Shown here piece by piece: positions 16,277-23,759 of a DNA stretch of 49,031 nt (within the stretch, counting starts at the first letter, position 1; each line of letters opens with the position of its first letter). Source of the DNA: Phascolarctobacterium sp. (GTDB lineage Bacteria > Bacillota > Negativicutes > Acidaminococcales > Acidaminococcaceae); NCBI GenBank assembly GCA_017457085.1, contig JAFTID010000085.1:1-49031 (forward strand), given 5' to 3'. Below the pieces are notes generated by a model. It did not search any database. It had not been told where the DNA came from and worked only from the letters and a program-made list of their open reading frames with translations. The position numbers were made by a program, and so were the translations under genes.

Positions 16277-16323
16277 TTTAATCCTCCAATAACAAAAGAG
16301 AAGAAACAAACTTCTTTGTTGTT

Positions 16324-16352
16324 ATTATATTATTTGGAAAAAGGTTAGTCAA
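16324..16352 (-). promoter_or_regulatory. Promoter of the AbiE operon
   Basis: On the minus strand TTGACT (16347-16352) and TATAAT (16324-16329) with a 17-bp spacer, 48 bp upstream of the antitoxin start. Confidence 0.8.
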
Positions 16353-16362
16353 TAAAACATGT

Positions 16363-16391
16363 TTGTAAATTGTTGCAATAGTTAATATAAT
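16363..16391 (+). promoter_or_regulatory. Divergent promoter of the four-gene small-ORF cassette
   Basis: TTGTAA (16363-16368) and TATAAT (16386-16391) with a 17-bp spacer. Its -35 lies only 10 bp from the -35 of the AbiE promoter, so a regulator bound between them could affect both. Confidence 0.65.
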
Positions 16392-16426
16392 TATGTAGTA
16401 GACTTGTTATAGAAGTGAGGTGCTAT

Positions 16427-16705
16427 ATGAACGAAGAATTGTTTTTGAAAGAACAAAATGAAAAGTTTTGGGAATTATCTATTCGTTTTTTGAAAGTATA
16501 TGTTATCGAAGGTAGTAGGTGGCTGAAACTATATGAAGATGAAGGAATTGAAGCTGGTAAAATTAATGGTCATATAGCATTCTTTTTTAGAAAGTTACTA
16601 CTAAACTATATGACAAGGAAGCAAAACTTTCAGTTATGCTTTGAACAGGCAGAAGAAAAAAGCGGAACCTTTTGTTCAAATAATTTTCTTGCCCTTATTG
16701 AATAG
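16427..16705 (+). CDS. Hypothetical protein, first gene of the small-ORF cassette
   Basis: The 92-aa product is charged and helical in character, rich in Phe, Glu and Lys, with no signal peptide or membrane segment (MNEELFLKEQNEKFWELS at the start). No family is recognised. The ATG at 16427 follows GTGAGG by 6 nt. Three further small genes follow on the same strand after a 71-bp gap. Codon use is AT-rich like the neighbouring AbiE genes and unlike the core genome. Confidence 0.55.
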   Translation: MNEELFLKEQNEKFWELSIRFLKVYVIEGSRWLKLYEDEGIEAGKINGHIAFFFRKLLLNYMTRKQNFQLCFEQAEEKSGTFCSNNFLALIE

Positions 16706-16776
16706 CAATGCTATCATTTTAGGTGAAGAGTATTGGTAACCAAAAGAAAATCTATTCAATGAAAGGAGATGTTTTT

Positions 16777-17046
16777 ATGGGTAATGAAGCTATCTTAAGT
16801 AGTGATAAAAAGTTTACTTCATTTTCTTTTAATGGTCATAACATAAGATTTCGTACATCTCCTAGATTAGAGAAATATACTAAAATTAAAGAATGGGATA
16901 ATGGATATATTGTTGTTATGGCTAAATATGAAGGACACGATGAGGAAGAAGAATATATTGACTTGATTCCTATTCTCGAACATTTATATTTCGATGTAGA
17001 AAGCTTTTTGAAGCCAATTGAGAAAGTGAGGATTGTTTATGAATAA
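16777..17046 (+). CDS. Hypothetical protein, second gene of the cassette
   Basis: The 89-aa product begins at the ATG at 16777, which has GAAAGGAG upstream. It has a beta-rich first half (FSFNGHNIRFRTSPRLEKY), a strand YIVVMAKY, and an acidic patch with EEEEYIDL. The general plan resembles small beta-rich proteins that accompany DUF4160 genes (DUF2442-like), but the match is not firm. It overlaps the next gene by 8 bp. Function unknown. Confidence 0.55.
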   Translation: MGNEAILSSDKKFTSFSFNGHNIRFRTSPRLEKYTKIKEWDNGYIVVMAKYEGHDEEEEYIDLIPILEHLYFDVESFLKPIEKVRIVYE

Positions 17047-17269
17047 GCTTGAAGCTATTGCTGATTCCGCGGAGATGATTATAAACGGATATGCTTTCAT
17101 CAAAGCTGGAAACAATGTTAAGGTTATAAATCTTAATAATCCTAATAAGGCTTTGTTAATGGATTGCACTGGAGATGTTTTGGAAACCAGTATGGATGAT
17201 ATTGAGATTGATATTGTGTTAGATTATTATCATCGTAACAAGAAATATATGGAGGTACAATATGCCTAA
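17039..17269 (+). CDS. Hypothetical protein, third gene of the cassette
   Basis: The 76-aa product starts at the ATG at 17039 (GTGAGG 7 nt upstream) and overlaps both neighbours by 8 bp. The sequence suggests a helix, a beta hairpin (AFIKAGNNVKVINLNN), and an acidic C-terminal helix (MDDIEIDIVLDYYHRNKKY). No family is recognised with confidence. Overlaps on both sides imply translational coupling and roughly matched expression of genes two to four. Confidence 0.55.
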   Translation: MNKLEAIADSAEMIINGYAFIKAGNNVKVINLNNPNKALLMDCTGDVLETSMDDIEIDIVLDYYHRNKKYMEVQYA

Positions 17270-17540
17270 GTACTACGAATATAAAGTGTATGGGTATTAC
17301 CTCTATTATACTTCGCACTGTGTAATCGAAGCGATGAATGTACATGCAAGTGATAGAAAATTAACCGAAGCTGGTTCTGCGAAATTTTTTGTGCAGAGTA
17401 ATGGTGAGACTGTAGTTGCAAATAAAGGCGTTTTAACAGAAAGAGAATTAAAGGTTCTTAGGGAATTTATTAAAGACAATTATCGTGAAATGTATTTGAA
17501 ATGGGCTGAAAAGAGTGATAAAGGCTTTTTCGGCGAATAA
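17262..17540 (+). CDS. DUF4160-like small protein, fourth gene of the cassette
   Basis: The 92-aa product follows the DUF4160 outline: a GYYLYYTS strand, a loop ending in VHAS in place of the usual PPHIHV, an AKFF strand, then a C-terminal helical part (LTERELKVLREFIKDNYREM) ending in YLKWAE, like 'RELREIEELVEEHREELLEAWN' in typical members. DUF4160 genes are often paired with DUF2442 genes in toxin-antitoxin-like two-gene units; biochemical activity is not established. The ATG at 17262 follows TGGAGG. The match is by pattern, so confidence is moderate. Confidence 0.55.
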   Translation: MPKYYEYKVYGYYLYYTSHCVIEAMNVHASDRKLTEAGSAKFFVQSNGETVVANKGVLTERELKVLREFIKDNYREMYLKWAEKSDKGFFGE

Positions 17541-17551
17541 CAAAACCACAA

Positions 17552-17594
17552 AACTCCGTCTAAACTAAATTGACACTTTAGTTTAGACGGAGTT
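17552..17594. terminator. Long perfect hairpin between convergent genes
   Basis: An 18-bp perfect inverted repeat (17552-17569 with 17577-17594) and a 7-nt loop. It lies between the end of the small-ORF cassette and the convergent exonuclease gene and probably terminates both. It also marks the right edge of the AT-rich island. Confidence 0.75.
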
Positions 17595-17633
17595 AGTTGT
17601 TTTTATAAGGTTATTCAGTTGTAGGAAAGGTTC

Positions 17634-18254
17634 TTAGCCAAACAAGCTGTCCATTACGGGTTCGTCCTTTGGCTTTTCAACGCAAAGGCGCACCCCGCCT
17701 CGCCACATTCTGCCAAGTTCTAGGTTGTAGTTACCGGCAAGCTGAGTAAAGTCTTGCGCTCCACATTGTTTCATGATTTGTGCTACAGCAGTAGCGCAAG
17801 CACGAGCATCTTCCAAAGCGTGGTGGTGCTGGAACTTAAAGCCAACGCTTTCTGCTACAGATTTTAAGCCGAAGCTTTCCAAATGGGGCAATGCTTTTTT
17901 AGCGAGGAGAAAGCTGCAAAGGAAGTCAAATTCCGGTAGGGGAAGCTTCCAAGAATTAAGGGAGCTTTTTAAAACGCCCATGTCAAATTTTGCAAAGTGA
18001 GCGACAACTTGCTTGCCTTGTAAGCGTGGCAAGATTTCTTGCCAAATTTCGGGGAGAGTGGGTTCATCAGCAACCATTTCTTCGGTGATGCCGTGAATTT
18101 TAATGTTGTCCGGGTGGAAGTATAAATTTTTCGGACGAATGAGCTTGTAATATTCGTCAACGATTACTCCGTCTTTAACGGTGACTAAGCCAATGGAGCA
18201 GGCACTGTCACTGCTGCGATTGGCTGTTTCAAAATCTATGGCAACAAATTCCAT
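17634..18254 (-). CDS. DEDDh 3'-5' exonuclease (DNA polymerase III epsilon-like)
   Basis: The 206-aa product has the RNase H-like exonuclease motifs: ExoI FVAIDFETAN (Asp and Glu near residues 6-8), ExoII VVAHFAKFDMGVL, and ExoIII HHALEDARACA with the His and Asp that define DEDDh enzymes. It could act in DNA repair or RNA trimming; it is not fused to a polymerase. The start is the ATG at 18252-18254 with TAGGAGG upstream; the open frame extends upstream without support. It is monocistronic and ends at the shared hairpin at 17552. Confidence 0.88.
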   Translation of the reverse strand: MEFVAIDFETANRSSDSACSIGLVTVKDGVIVDEYYKLIRPKNLYFHPDNIKIHGITEEMVADEPTLPEIWQEILPRLQGKQVVAHFAKFDMGVLKSSLNSWKLPLPEFDFLCSFLLAKKALPHLESFGLKSVAESVGFKFQHHHALEDARACATAVAQIMKQCGAQDFTQLAGNYNLELGRMWRGGVRLCVEKPKDEPVMDSLFG

Positions 18255-18376
18255 TGTGTACCTCCTAATTTTTAGAGCGCAAATAAATAATTTATTAGCA
18301 TTGTAACACAATTTGATGATTTCTTGAGTGATTTTTTTTCGTATTCAGAATTTTTGTGGCGAATTTATAGTTTTAT

Positions 18377-18384
18377 GATATACT
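18377..18384 (+). promoter_or_regulatory. Extended -10 promoter element upstream of hydG
   Basis: TG-A-TATACT with only a poor -35 (TTGTGG at 18354-18359, 19-bp spacer). Confidence 0.4.
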
Positions 18385-18459
18385 TAACTAAAACATTGGA
18401 ACTGTTTATGATTTCTACTCTAACGAGGAAGCAGAGCTGACTTGAAAGGAATGAAGAAT

Positions 18460-19875
18460 ATGTATAATCCTAAATCTATGAAGGCTGAAGAATTTATCAG
18501 CCACGAGGAGATTCTTGCAACTTTAGTTTACGCTGAAGAAAACAAGAACAATTTTGAACTTATTGAAGAAATTTTAGCGAAGGCAGAAAAACGCGAGGGA
18601 TTAGGCTATCGTGAAGCTTCTGTGCTTTTGGCGTGCGAGGACGAAGGCATTCTGCAAAGAGTTTACGCTTTGGCAGAACAAATAAAGCTTGATTTTTATG
18701 GCAACCGTATTGTTATGTTTGCTCCCTTATATCTTTCTAATTACTGCATCAACGGTTGCACCTATTGCCCATATCATATGAAGAATAAACATATTGCTCG
18801 CAAAAAACTTACTCAAGAAGAAGTTGCTGCTGAAGTAATTGCATTGCAGGATATGGGGCATAAGCGTTTGGCTTTGGAAGCTGGCGAAGACCCGGTAAAC
18901 AATCCCATCGAATATATTTTGGAATGTATCGAAACAATTTATTCCATTAAACATAAGAACGGTGCCATCCGTCGCGTTAACGTAAATATTGCGGCAACCA
19001 CCGTAGAAAATTATCGCAAGCTGAAAGAAGCAGGCATTGGAACTTACATTTTGTTCCAAGAAACTTACCATAAAGAAAGCTACGAACAACTGCATCCCAC
19101 TGGACCGAAGCACAACTACGCTTATCACACCGAAGCAATGGACAGAGCCATGGAAGGTGGCATTGATGACGTAGGCTTGGGCGTACTCTTTGGTTTGGAA
19201 CGCTACAAGTACGAATTTGCAGGACTCTTGATGCACGCAGAACATCTTGAAGCTGTTCATGGTGTTGGTCCTCACACCATTAGCGTACCGCGCATTAAAC
19301 GTGCAGATGATATTGACCCTTCTACTTTTGCTAACGGTATTGATGATGAAATCTTTGCTAAGCTGGTTGCACTTATCCGTATTGCGGTGCCTTACACTGG
19401 TATGATTGTTTCTACCCGCGAAAGCCAAGCTGTACGCGAAAAAGTTTTGAAGCTGGGTATTTCCCAAATTAGTGGTGGTTCTAGAACTTCTGTTGGTGGT
19501 TATACTGAAGAAGAACGCCCTACTGATACTGAACAATTTGACGTTTCTGACCAACGTACTTTAGACGAAGTAGTGCATTGGCTGATGGATTTAGGTTATA
19601 TTCCTTCCTTCTGCACCGCTTGCTATCGTGCAGGCAGAACTGGCGACAGATTTATGGAGCTGTGTAAATCCAAGCAAATTCAAAACTGCTGTCACCCCAA
19701 TGCGTTGATGACCTTGAAGGAATATTTGATGGACTACGCTTCTGCTGAAACAAAAGCTATTGGCGAAGCACTTATCCAAGCAGAGCTGAATAATATTCCC
19801 AAAGAAAATGTCCGTGCAATTTGTGCAGACCATCTGCAAAAAATTGAAGAAGGCATCCGTGATTTTAGATTCTAA
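18460..19875 (+). CDS. hydG: [FeFe]-hydrogenase maturation radical SAM tyrosine lyase
   Basis: The 471-aa product matches HydG, which splits tyrosine to make the CO and CN ligands of the [FeFe]-hydrogenase H-cluster. The radical SAM cluster motif NYCINGCTYCPYH (CX3CX2C) lies near residue 90. The C-terminal auxiliary cluster motif FCTACYRAGRTGDRFMELC is CX2CX22C counting on to the Cys after KQIQN, as in HydG and unlike ThiH. The ATG at 18460 is used because GAAAGGA ends 9 nt before it; two earlier in-frame starts overlap that site. No hydE, hydF or hydrogenase gene lies in the window. The next gene starts 10 bp later, so it is likely cotranscribed with an M20 amidohydrolase. Confidence 0.93.
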   Translation: MYNPKSMKAEEFISHEEILATLVYAEENKNNFELIEEILAKAEKREGLGYREASVLLACEDEGILQRVYALAEQIKLDFYGNRIVMFAPLYLSNYCINGCTYCPYHMKNKHIARKKLTQEEVAAEVIALQDMGHKRLALEAGEDPVNNPIEYILECIETIYSIKHKNGAIRRVNVNIAATTVENYRKLKEAGIGTYILFQETYHKESYEQLHPTGPKHNYAYHTEAMDRAMEGGIDDVGLGVLFGLERYKYEFAGLLMHAEHLEAVHGVGPHTISVPRIKRADDIDPSTFANGIDDEIFAKLVALIRIAVPYTGMIVSTRESQAVREKVLKLGISQISGGSRTSVGGYTEEERPTDTEQFDVSDQRTLDEVVHWLMDLGYIPSFCTACYRAGRTGDRFMELCKSKQIQNCCHPNALMTLKEYLMDYASAETKAIGEALIQAELNNIPKENVRAICADHLQKIEEGIRDFRF

Positions 19876-19884
19876 GGAGATTAT

Positions 19885-21117
19885 ATGAAGGCTGTAAATC
19901 AAGACAGAGTTAATAATTTATTGATGGGTTTGGCTGAATTTGGTAAGACCGAGCAAGGTATTACCCGGTTGGCTTATAGTGATGAGGATAGAGCTGCGCA
20001 AAACTGGCTGTTGGCGCAAGTCGCAGATTTAAATTTGCAAGTGCGTGAGGATGCAGTGGGCAACGTGTTCCTGCGCAGAGTGGGCGAAGACGATAGCTTG
20101 CCTGCAGTTGCAACAGGTTCTCATCTTGATACCGTAATTCATGGTGGCATGTATGATGGCATGTGTGGCGTAGTGGGTGCATTGGAAGCACTTTATATGC
20201 TCAAAGATGTGAAGCTGAAACGTAGTGTGGAAGTGATTATCTTCCGTGCAGAAGAAAGCAGTCGCTTTGGTTTTGCTACTATTGGTAGCAAACTGATGAC
20301 TGGCAATGGTTCTCCTGAAAGCTTTTCCAAGGCTGCAAAAAAAGGCGAGCTGAGCTACATCGAAGCCTTGGCAAATTGGGGCTGCAACCCTGCTAATTAT
20401 AAGGAAGCAATTGTAAAACCCAACACCTACAAAAGCTTTAGCGAAATTCATATTGAGCAAGGCAAAGTTTTGGAAGAAACTGGCAAGCAAGTGGGTATTG
20501 TCCATAATATTGCAGCGCCTACTCGTTTTAAAATTCACATCAAGGGTATGGCAGACCATTCCGGCGCTACACCTATGGGCTTCCGTAAGGACGCACTTGT
20601 TAGTGGTGCAAAATTAATTTTGGCAGTGGAAGCTGCTGCAACTGCAGAAAAGGACAACGGTACCGTTGGTACTGTTGGCGTTGTAGATGTAGAGCCTAGC
20701 TCCATTAATGTTGTTCCTGGCGGCGTAACCTTGTGGGTTGACGTGCGTGGTGTTAATAATGAAAGCATTGGTCGCACTTTGGAAGCAATCAAAGCGGAAG
20801 CAAAGGCTGTTGCCCAAAGTGATGGCGTGGTAATTATGTTTGAAATGCTTACTGCGGATAAGCCCGTTGCATTAAGCGAAGAACTGGCGAAAAAGGCGGA
20901 AGCTATCTGCGAGGCGGAAGGCATTGACTATTTGCACATGAATAGTGGTGCGGGGCACGATGCCATGCATATGGCGAAGCTTGCTCCTACTACCATGATC
21001 TTCATACCTTGCAAGGAAGGTATTAGCCATAATCCGGCAGAGTTTGCAAAATTGGAAGATGTTTGTCGCGCGATAGGGGTGCTGGCGAAATTGCTGGAAG
21101 TTGAGGCAAATGAATAA
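19885..21117 (+). CDS. M20 zinc amidohydrolase, allantoate/N-carbamoyl-amino-acid hydrolase type
   Basis: The 410-aa product belongs to the Zn-dependent allantoate amidohydrolase/beta-ureidopropionase/N-carbamoyl-L-amino-acid hydrolase group. Metal-binding segments are GSHLDTVIHGGMYDG, FRAEESSRFG and HIEQGKVLEE; the dimer-domain motif is DHSGATPM and the final ligand segment is SGAGHDAMHMA. These enzymes release ammonia and CO2 or amino acids from ureido compounds. The ATG follows AAGGAG 10 bp after hydG. A possible link with the HyuA-like ATPase 16 kb upstream, as two steps of hydantoin use, is speculative. Confidence 0.88.
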   Translation: MKAVNQDRVNNLLMGLAEFGKTEQGITRLAYSDEDRAAQNWLLAQVADLNLQVREDAVGNVFLRRVGEDDSLPAVATGSHLDTVIHGGMYDGMCGVVGALEALYMLKDVKLKRSVEVIIFRAEESSRFGFATIGSKLMTGNGSPESFSKAAKKGELSYIEALANWGCNPANYKEAIVKPNTYKSFSEIHIEQGKVLEETGKQVGIVHNIAAPTRFKIHIKGMADHSGATPMGFRKDALVSGAKLILAVEAAATAEKDNGTVGTVGVVDVEPSSINVVPGGVTLWVDVRGVNNESIGRTLEAIKAEAKAVAQSDGVVIMFEMLTADKPVALSEELAKKAEAICEAEGIDYLHMNSGAGHDAMHMAKLAPTTMIFIPCKEGISHNPAEFAKLEDVCRAIGVLAKLLEVEANE

Positions 21118-21132
21118 TATGAGATAAAAACG

Positions 21133-21164
21133 AAAGGAAGCTCTAAAAAATGGAGCTTCCTTTT
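21133..21164. terminator. Bidirectional terminator between convergent genes
   Basis: AAAGGAAGCTC (21133-21143) pairs with GAGCTTCCTTT (21153-21163), with T residues after and an A-run before the stem. It lies between the amidohydrolase and the minus-strand radical SAM gene. Confidence 0.85.
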
Positions 21165-21210
21165 CTACATATAAGTATATAATTTTTCAGAAGTGCTGGA
21201 AAGCGAGTCG

Positions 21211-22113
21211 TTATACTCCTGTGCCGTCGAAGGTGGGGATAAACTCAGCGCAAGCAGCTTCCTCTTCTTGGACGAAGCCGTCTTCGATACCGCTATCCAT
21301 TAAATATTGCTCAATTTCAGCATATTCTTCTTCAGTAACAGTGCGGTTTATTTCTGGGAATTCTGCTGCACGACCGCAGGGAACGTATTGGTGCATCAGG
21401 CTGAACATAACTTGACCAGGATTAAAGTTTTGTGCAACCCAATCAATAACTTTTTTGCTGTTGTCTAAAGCTCCGGGCATAATCAAATGACGGATGATAA
21501 CACCACTTTCCATAATGCCATCGTCATTAATTTTGTAGTCTCCCACTTGGCGATACATTTCCTTAATTGCATCAGTAGCAATACGGAAGTAGTAGGGAGC
21601 GTTGCTGTATTTAATGGCAAGTTTATCATCAGAATATTTTAAATCCGGCAGGTAAATTTGCACCTTGCCTTTTAATCTGCGCAAAGTATCCTGAGATTCA
21701 AAACCACTGGTGTTGTAGACAACGGGAACGCTCAAAGGTTCAGGCAAGCTTTTAATGACAGCCTCCGTAAAATGGGTGGGGGTTACCAAATTTATATTGT
21801 GCGCGCCTTGGGCGATAAGCTCTTGGTAAATTTCTTGCAAACGTTCAATGGAGATTTCCTTGCCAAAGCCTTTGCAGCTAATGTCGTAGTTCTGGCAGAA
21901 AACGCAGTGCAGGTTGCAGCCGCTAAAGAAAACTGTACCACTACCTTTTGTGCCGCTGATGCATGGTTCTTCCCACATGTGCAAGCCTGCTCTCGCCACG
22001 ATGGGGAGCATACCACAGCCACAGCTACCAAAGCATCTTTCCGGGTTATCGTCATTCATACATTCAGGTCTATCTACACCACAACGATGGGGGCAAACGT
22101 AACAATATGTCAA
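21211..22113 (-). CDS. Radical SAM protein, PflA-like group with Cys-rich N-terminus
   Basis: The 300-aa product carries the radical SAM motif GCNLHCVFCQN (CX3CX2C) near residue 75 and a preceding cysteine-rich region (YCYVCPHRCGVDR, then CFGSCGCG). This is the layout of the uncharacterised PflA-related radical SAM proteins (COG1313-type), not of pyruvate formate-lyase activase itself. The likely start is the TTG at 22111-22113, with AAGGAG 9 nt upstream, which places the first cysteine pair at the N-terminus; a longer frame to 22278 would overlap the divergent promoter and riboswitch. It is monocistronic. The substrate is unknown. Confidence 0.85.
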   Translation of the reverse strand: MTYCYVCPHRCGVDRPECMNDDNPERCFGSCGCGMLPIVARAGLHMWEEPCISGTKGSGTVFFSGCNLHCVFCQNYDISCKGFGKEISIERLQEIYQELIAQGAHNINLVTPTHFTEAVIKSLPEPLSVPVVYNTSGFESQDTLRRLKGKVQIYLPDLKYSDDKLAIKYSNAPYYFRIATDAIKEMYRQVGDYKINDDGIMESGVIIRHLIMPGALDNSKKVIDWVAQNFNPGQVMFSLMHQYVPCGRAAEFPEINRTVTEEEYAEIEQYLMDSGIEDGFVQEEEAACAEFIPTFDGTGV

Positions 22114-22168
22114 ATTAATCAGCTCCTTGAAAATAATCCTTAATTCATTGTAGCACAAGGCAAAGATG

Positions 22169-22197
22169 TTGACAAAAATATCAGCAGATTTTATAAT
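22169..22197 (+). promoter_or_regulatory. Consensus promoter of the ZTP riboswitch unit
   Basis: Perfect TTGACA (22169-22174) and TATAAT (22192-22197) with a 17-bp spacer. Confidence 0.9.
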
Positions 22198-22204
22198 TTT
22201 CTGT

Positions 22205-22303
22205 AGTAGGTCATATAACTGACGGAAAGTGGAAAACCACATGGGAGTATGACCGGTTAACGCCGACCGTCTGGGCAAAGGACCAGATTAGTGTCGGTTT
22301 TTT
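22205..22303 (+). promoter_or_regulatory. ZTP (pfl-type) riboswitch with terminator
   Basis: The leader contains GGTCATATAACTGACGG, a GTGGAAAACCAC hairpin, GGGAGTATGACC and the hallmark CCGTCTGGGCA (22266-22276), matching the pfl/ZTP consensus. A terminator is formed by CCGAC (22263-22267) with GTCGG (22293-22297), an inner TCTGG/CCAGA stem and a T-tract. GACGG at 22221-22225 can pair with CCGTC, which would compete with the terminator when ZTP or ZMP is bound. Such switches turn genes on when folate is short. Confidence 0.92.
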
Positions 22304-22325
22304 TAATTTAAGGGAGGTTTATGAC

Positions 22326-23501
22326 GTGAAAGAATTAGCATTGAAATATGGTTGCAACCCCAACCAAGCTAAAGCTCGTATTTATATGAAGAATGACAAA
22401 GAACTGCCCATCGAAGTTTTGAATGGTCGCCCTGGCTTCATTAACTTCTTGGATGCTTTCAATAGCTGGCAATTAGTTAAAGAATTGAAAGAAGCTACCG
22501 GTTTGCCCGCAGCTGCTTCCTTCAAACACGTTAGCCCTGCTGGTGCTGCTGTTGCTATGCCCATGAGCGACACCTTGAAAAAAATCTACTACGTTGACGA
22601 TTTGGAACTGTCTCCTTTGGCAACTGCTTACGCTCGTGCTCGTGGCGCTGACCGTATGAGCTCCTACGGTGATTTCGTAGCCTTGTCCGACGTTTGCGAT
22701 AAAGAAACTGCTACCATGCTCGCTCGTGAAGTTTCTGACGGCGTTATCGCTCCTGGCTACACTGACGAAGCTTTGGCAATTCTCAAAACTAAACGCAACG
22801 GTTCCTACAACGTAATCAAAATTGACCCTGACTACGTTCCTGAATTGGTAGAAACCAAAGACGTATTTGGCATTACCTTTGAACAAGATCGCAACGAAGC
22901 TAAAATCACCACTGATATGCTGGTGAACCGCCCCACCGTGAACAAAGAAATCCCCGAAGCAGCAGCTCGCGACTTGCTGATTGCTTTGATTACCTTGAAA
23001 TATACCCAATCCAATTCCGTTTGCTACGTTAAAGACGGTCAAGCAATCGGTATCGGTGCAGGTCAACAATCCCGCGTACATTGCACTCGTTTGGCTGGCA
23101 ATAAAGCTGACATTTGGTGGCTGCGCCAAAACCCGAAAGTATTGGCTCTGCCCTTCAAAGAAACCATCCGTCGTCCGGACCGCGACAACACTATCGACGT
23201 TTATATCTCCGACGACTACGAAGATGTTTTGGCTGATGGCGTTTGGGAAAACTTCTTCACTGAAAAACCGGAACCTCTTACCTGTGAAGAAAAGAAAGCT
23301 TGGCTGAAAGAATTGAGCGGCGTTTCTCTTGGTTCTGATGCCTTCTTCCCCTTCGGCGACAATATCGAACGTGCTCATCGCAGTGGCGTAGAGTTCATCG
23401 CTCAAGCTGGCGGCTCTATCCGTGATGATAATGTTATTGAAACCTGCGATAAATATAACATTGCAATGGCGTTCACTGGTTTACGTTTGTTCCATCACTA
23501 A
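22326..23501 (+). CDS. Stand-alone AICAR transformylase (PurH C-terminal-type)
   Basis: The 391-aa product corresponds to the formyltransferase half of PurH, with the catalytic Lys67-His68 in SFKHVSPAG, and RARGADRMSSYGDF and QSNSVCYVKDGQ as conserved segments. The IMP cyclohydrolase (MGS-fold) domain of normal PurH (about 510 aa) is absent. It transfers formyl from 10-formyl-tetrahydrofolate to AICAR. The start is GTG at 22326, with GGGAGG 8 nt upstream; an ATG-ACG-TGA triplet mini-frame overlaps it. Its placement under a ZTP riboswitch fits the biology, since ZMP (AICAR) accumulates when 10-formyl-THF is low. A cyclohydrolase must be encoded elsewhere. Confidence 0.93.
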   Translation: MKELALKYGCNPNQAKARIYMKNDKELPIEVLNGRPGFINFLDAFNSWQLVKELKEATGLPAAASFKHVSPAGAAVAMPMSDTLKKIYYVDDLELSPLATAYARARGADRMSSYGDFVALSDVCDKETATMLAREVSDGVIAPGYTDEALAILKTKRNGSYNVIKIDPDYVPELVETKDVFGITFEQDRNEAKITTDMLVNRPTVNKEIPEAAARDLLIALITLKYTQSNSVCYVKDGQAIGIGAGQQSRVHCTRLAGNKADIWWLRQNPKVLALPFKETIRRPDRDNTIDVYISDDYEDVLADGVWENFFTEKPEPLTCEEKKAWLKELSGVSLGSDAFFPFGDNIERAHRSGVEFIAQAGGSIRDDNVIETCDKYNIAMAFTGLRLFHH

Positions 23502-23618
23502 ATCGTTATAAGCACCATTATGCTTTGTCGCAACTCATTCATTTGCTCGACGTACATCTAGTACGCCATCGCTTCATGAATTTCGTTGCTTCGCGCCTTC
23601 TGGCACTTCTAACGATTT
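23501..23618. repeat. 118-bp imperfect palindromic intergenic element
   Basis: The segment folds back on itself with near-symmetrical arm pairs: AATCGTTA (23501-23508) with TAACGATT (23610-23617), GCAAC (23530-23534) with GTTGC (23585-23589), ATTCAT (23537-23542) with ATGAAT (23576-23581), and CGTAC (23551-23555) with GTACG (23561-23565). It begins at the stop codon of the transformylase gene and precedes its terminator. The right half is similar to 38785-38819. It looks like a dispersed palindromic (REP/MITE-like) element. Confidence 0.6.
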
Positions 23619-23636
23619 TGACGTAATTTTGTTCTT

Positions 23637-23672
23637 AACTCCCCATTCACAAAAGTGAGTGGGGAGTTTTTT
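23637..23672 (+). terminator. Terminator of the transformylase gene
   Basis: AACTCCCCATTCAC (23637-23650) pairs with GTGAGTGGGGAGTT, loop AAAA, followed by a T-tract; one G-T pair in the stem. Confidence 0.9.
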
Positions 23673-23718
23673 ATGGGAAAAATATGAAAGATTTTAATCA
23701 GAAATTTAAACTTCCCTA

Positions 23719-23748
23719 TTGCCAAAACTGATGTTATACACTTATAAT
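23719..23748 (+). promoter_or_regulatory. Promoter of the fapR-fab operon
   Basis: TTGCCA (23719-23724) and a perfect TATAAT (23743-23748) with an 18-bp spacer. Confidence 0.75.
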
Positions 23749-23759
23749 ACATTCAGATA

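Noticed and set aside
22473..23405. Minus-strand open frame of 310 codons opposite the AICAR transformylase
   Set aside because: It is the mirror of a strong coding gene with biased codon use; no family resemblance or start signal was found.
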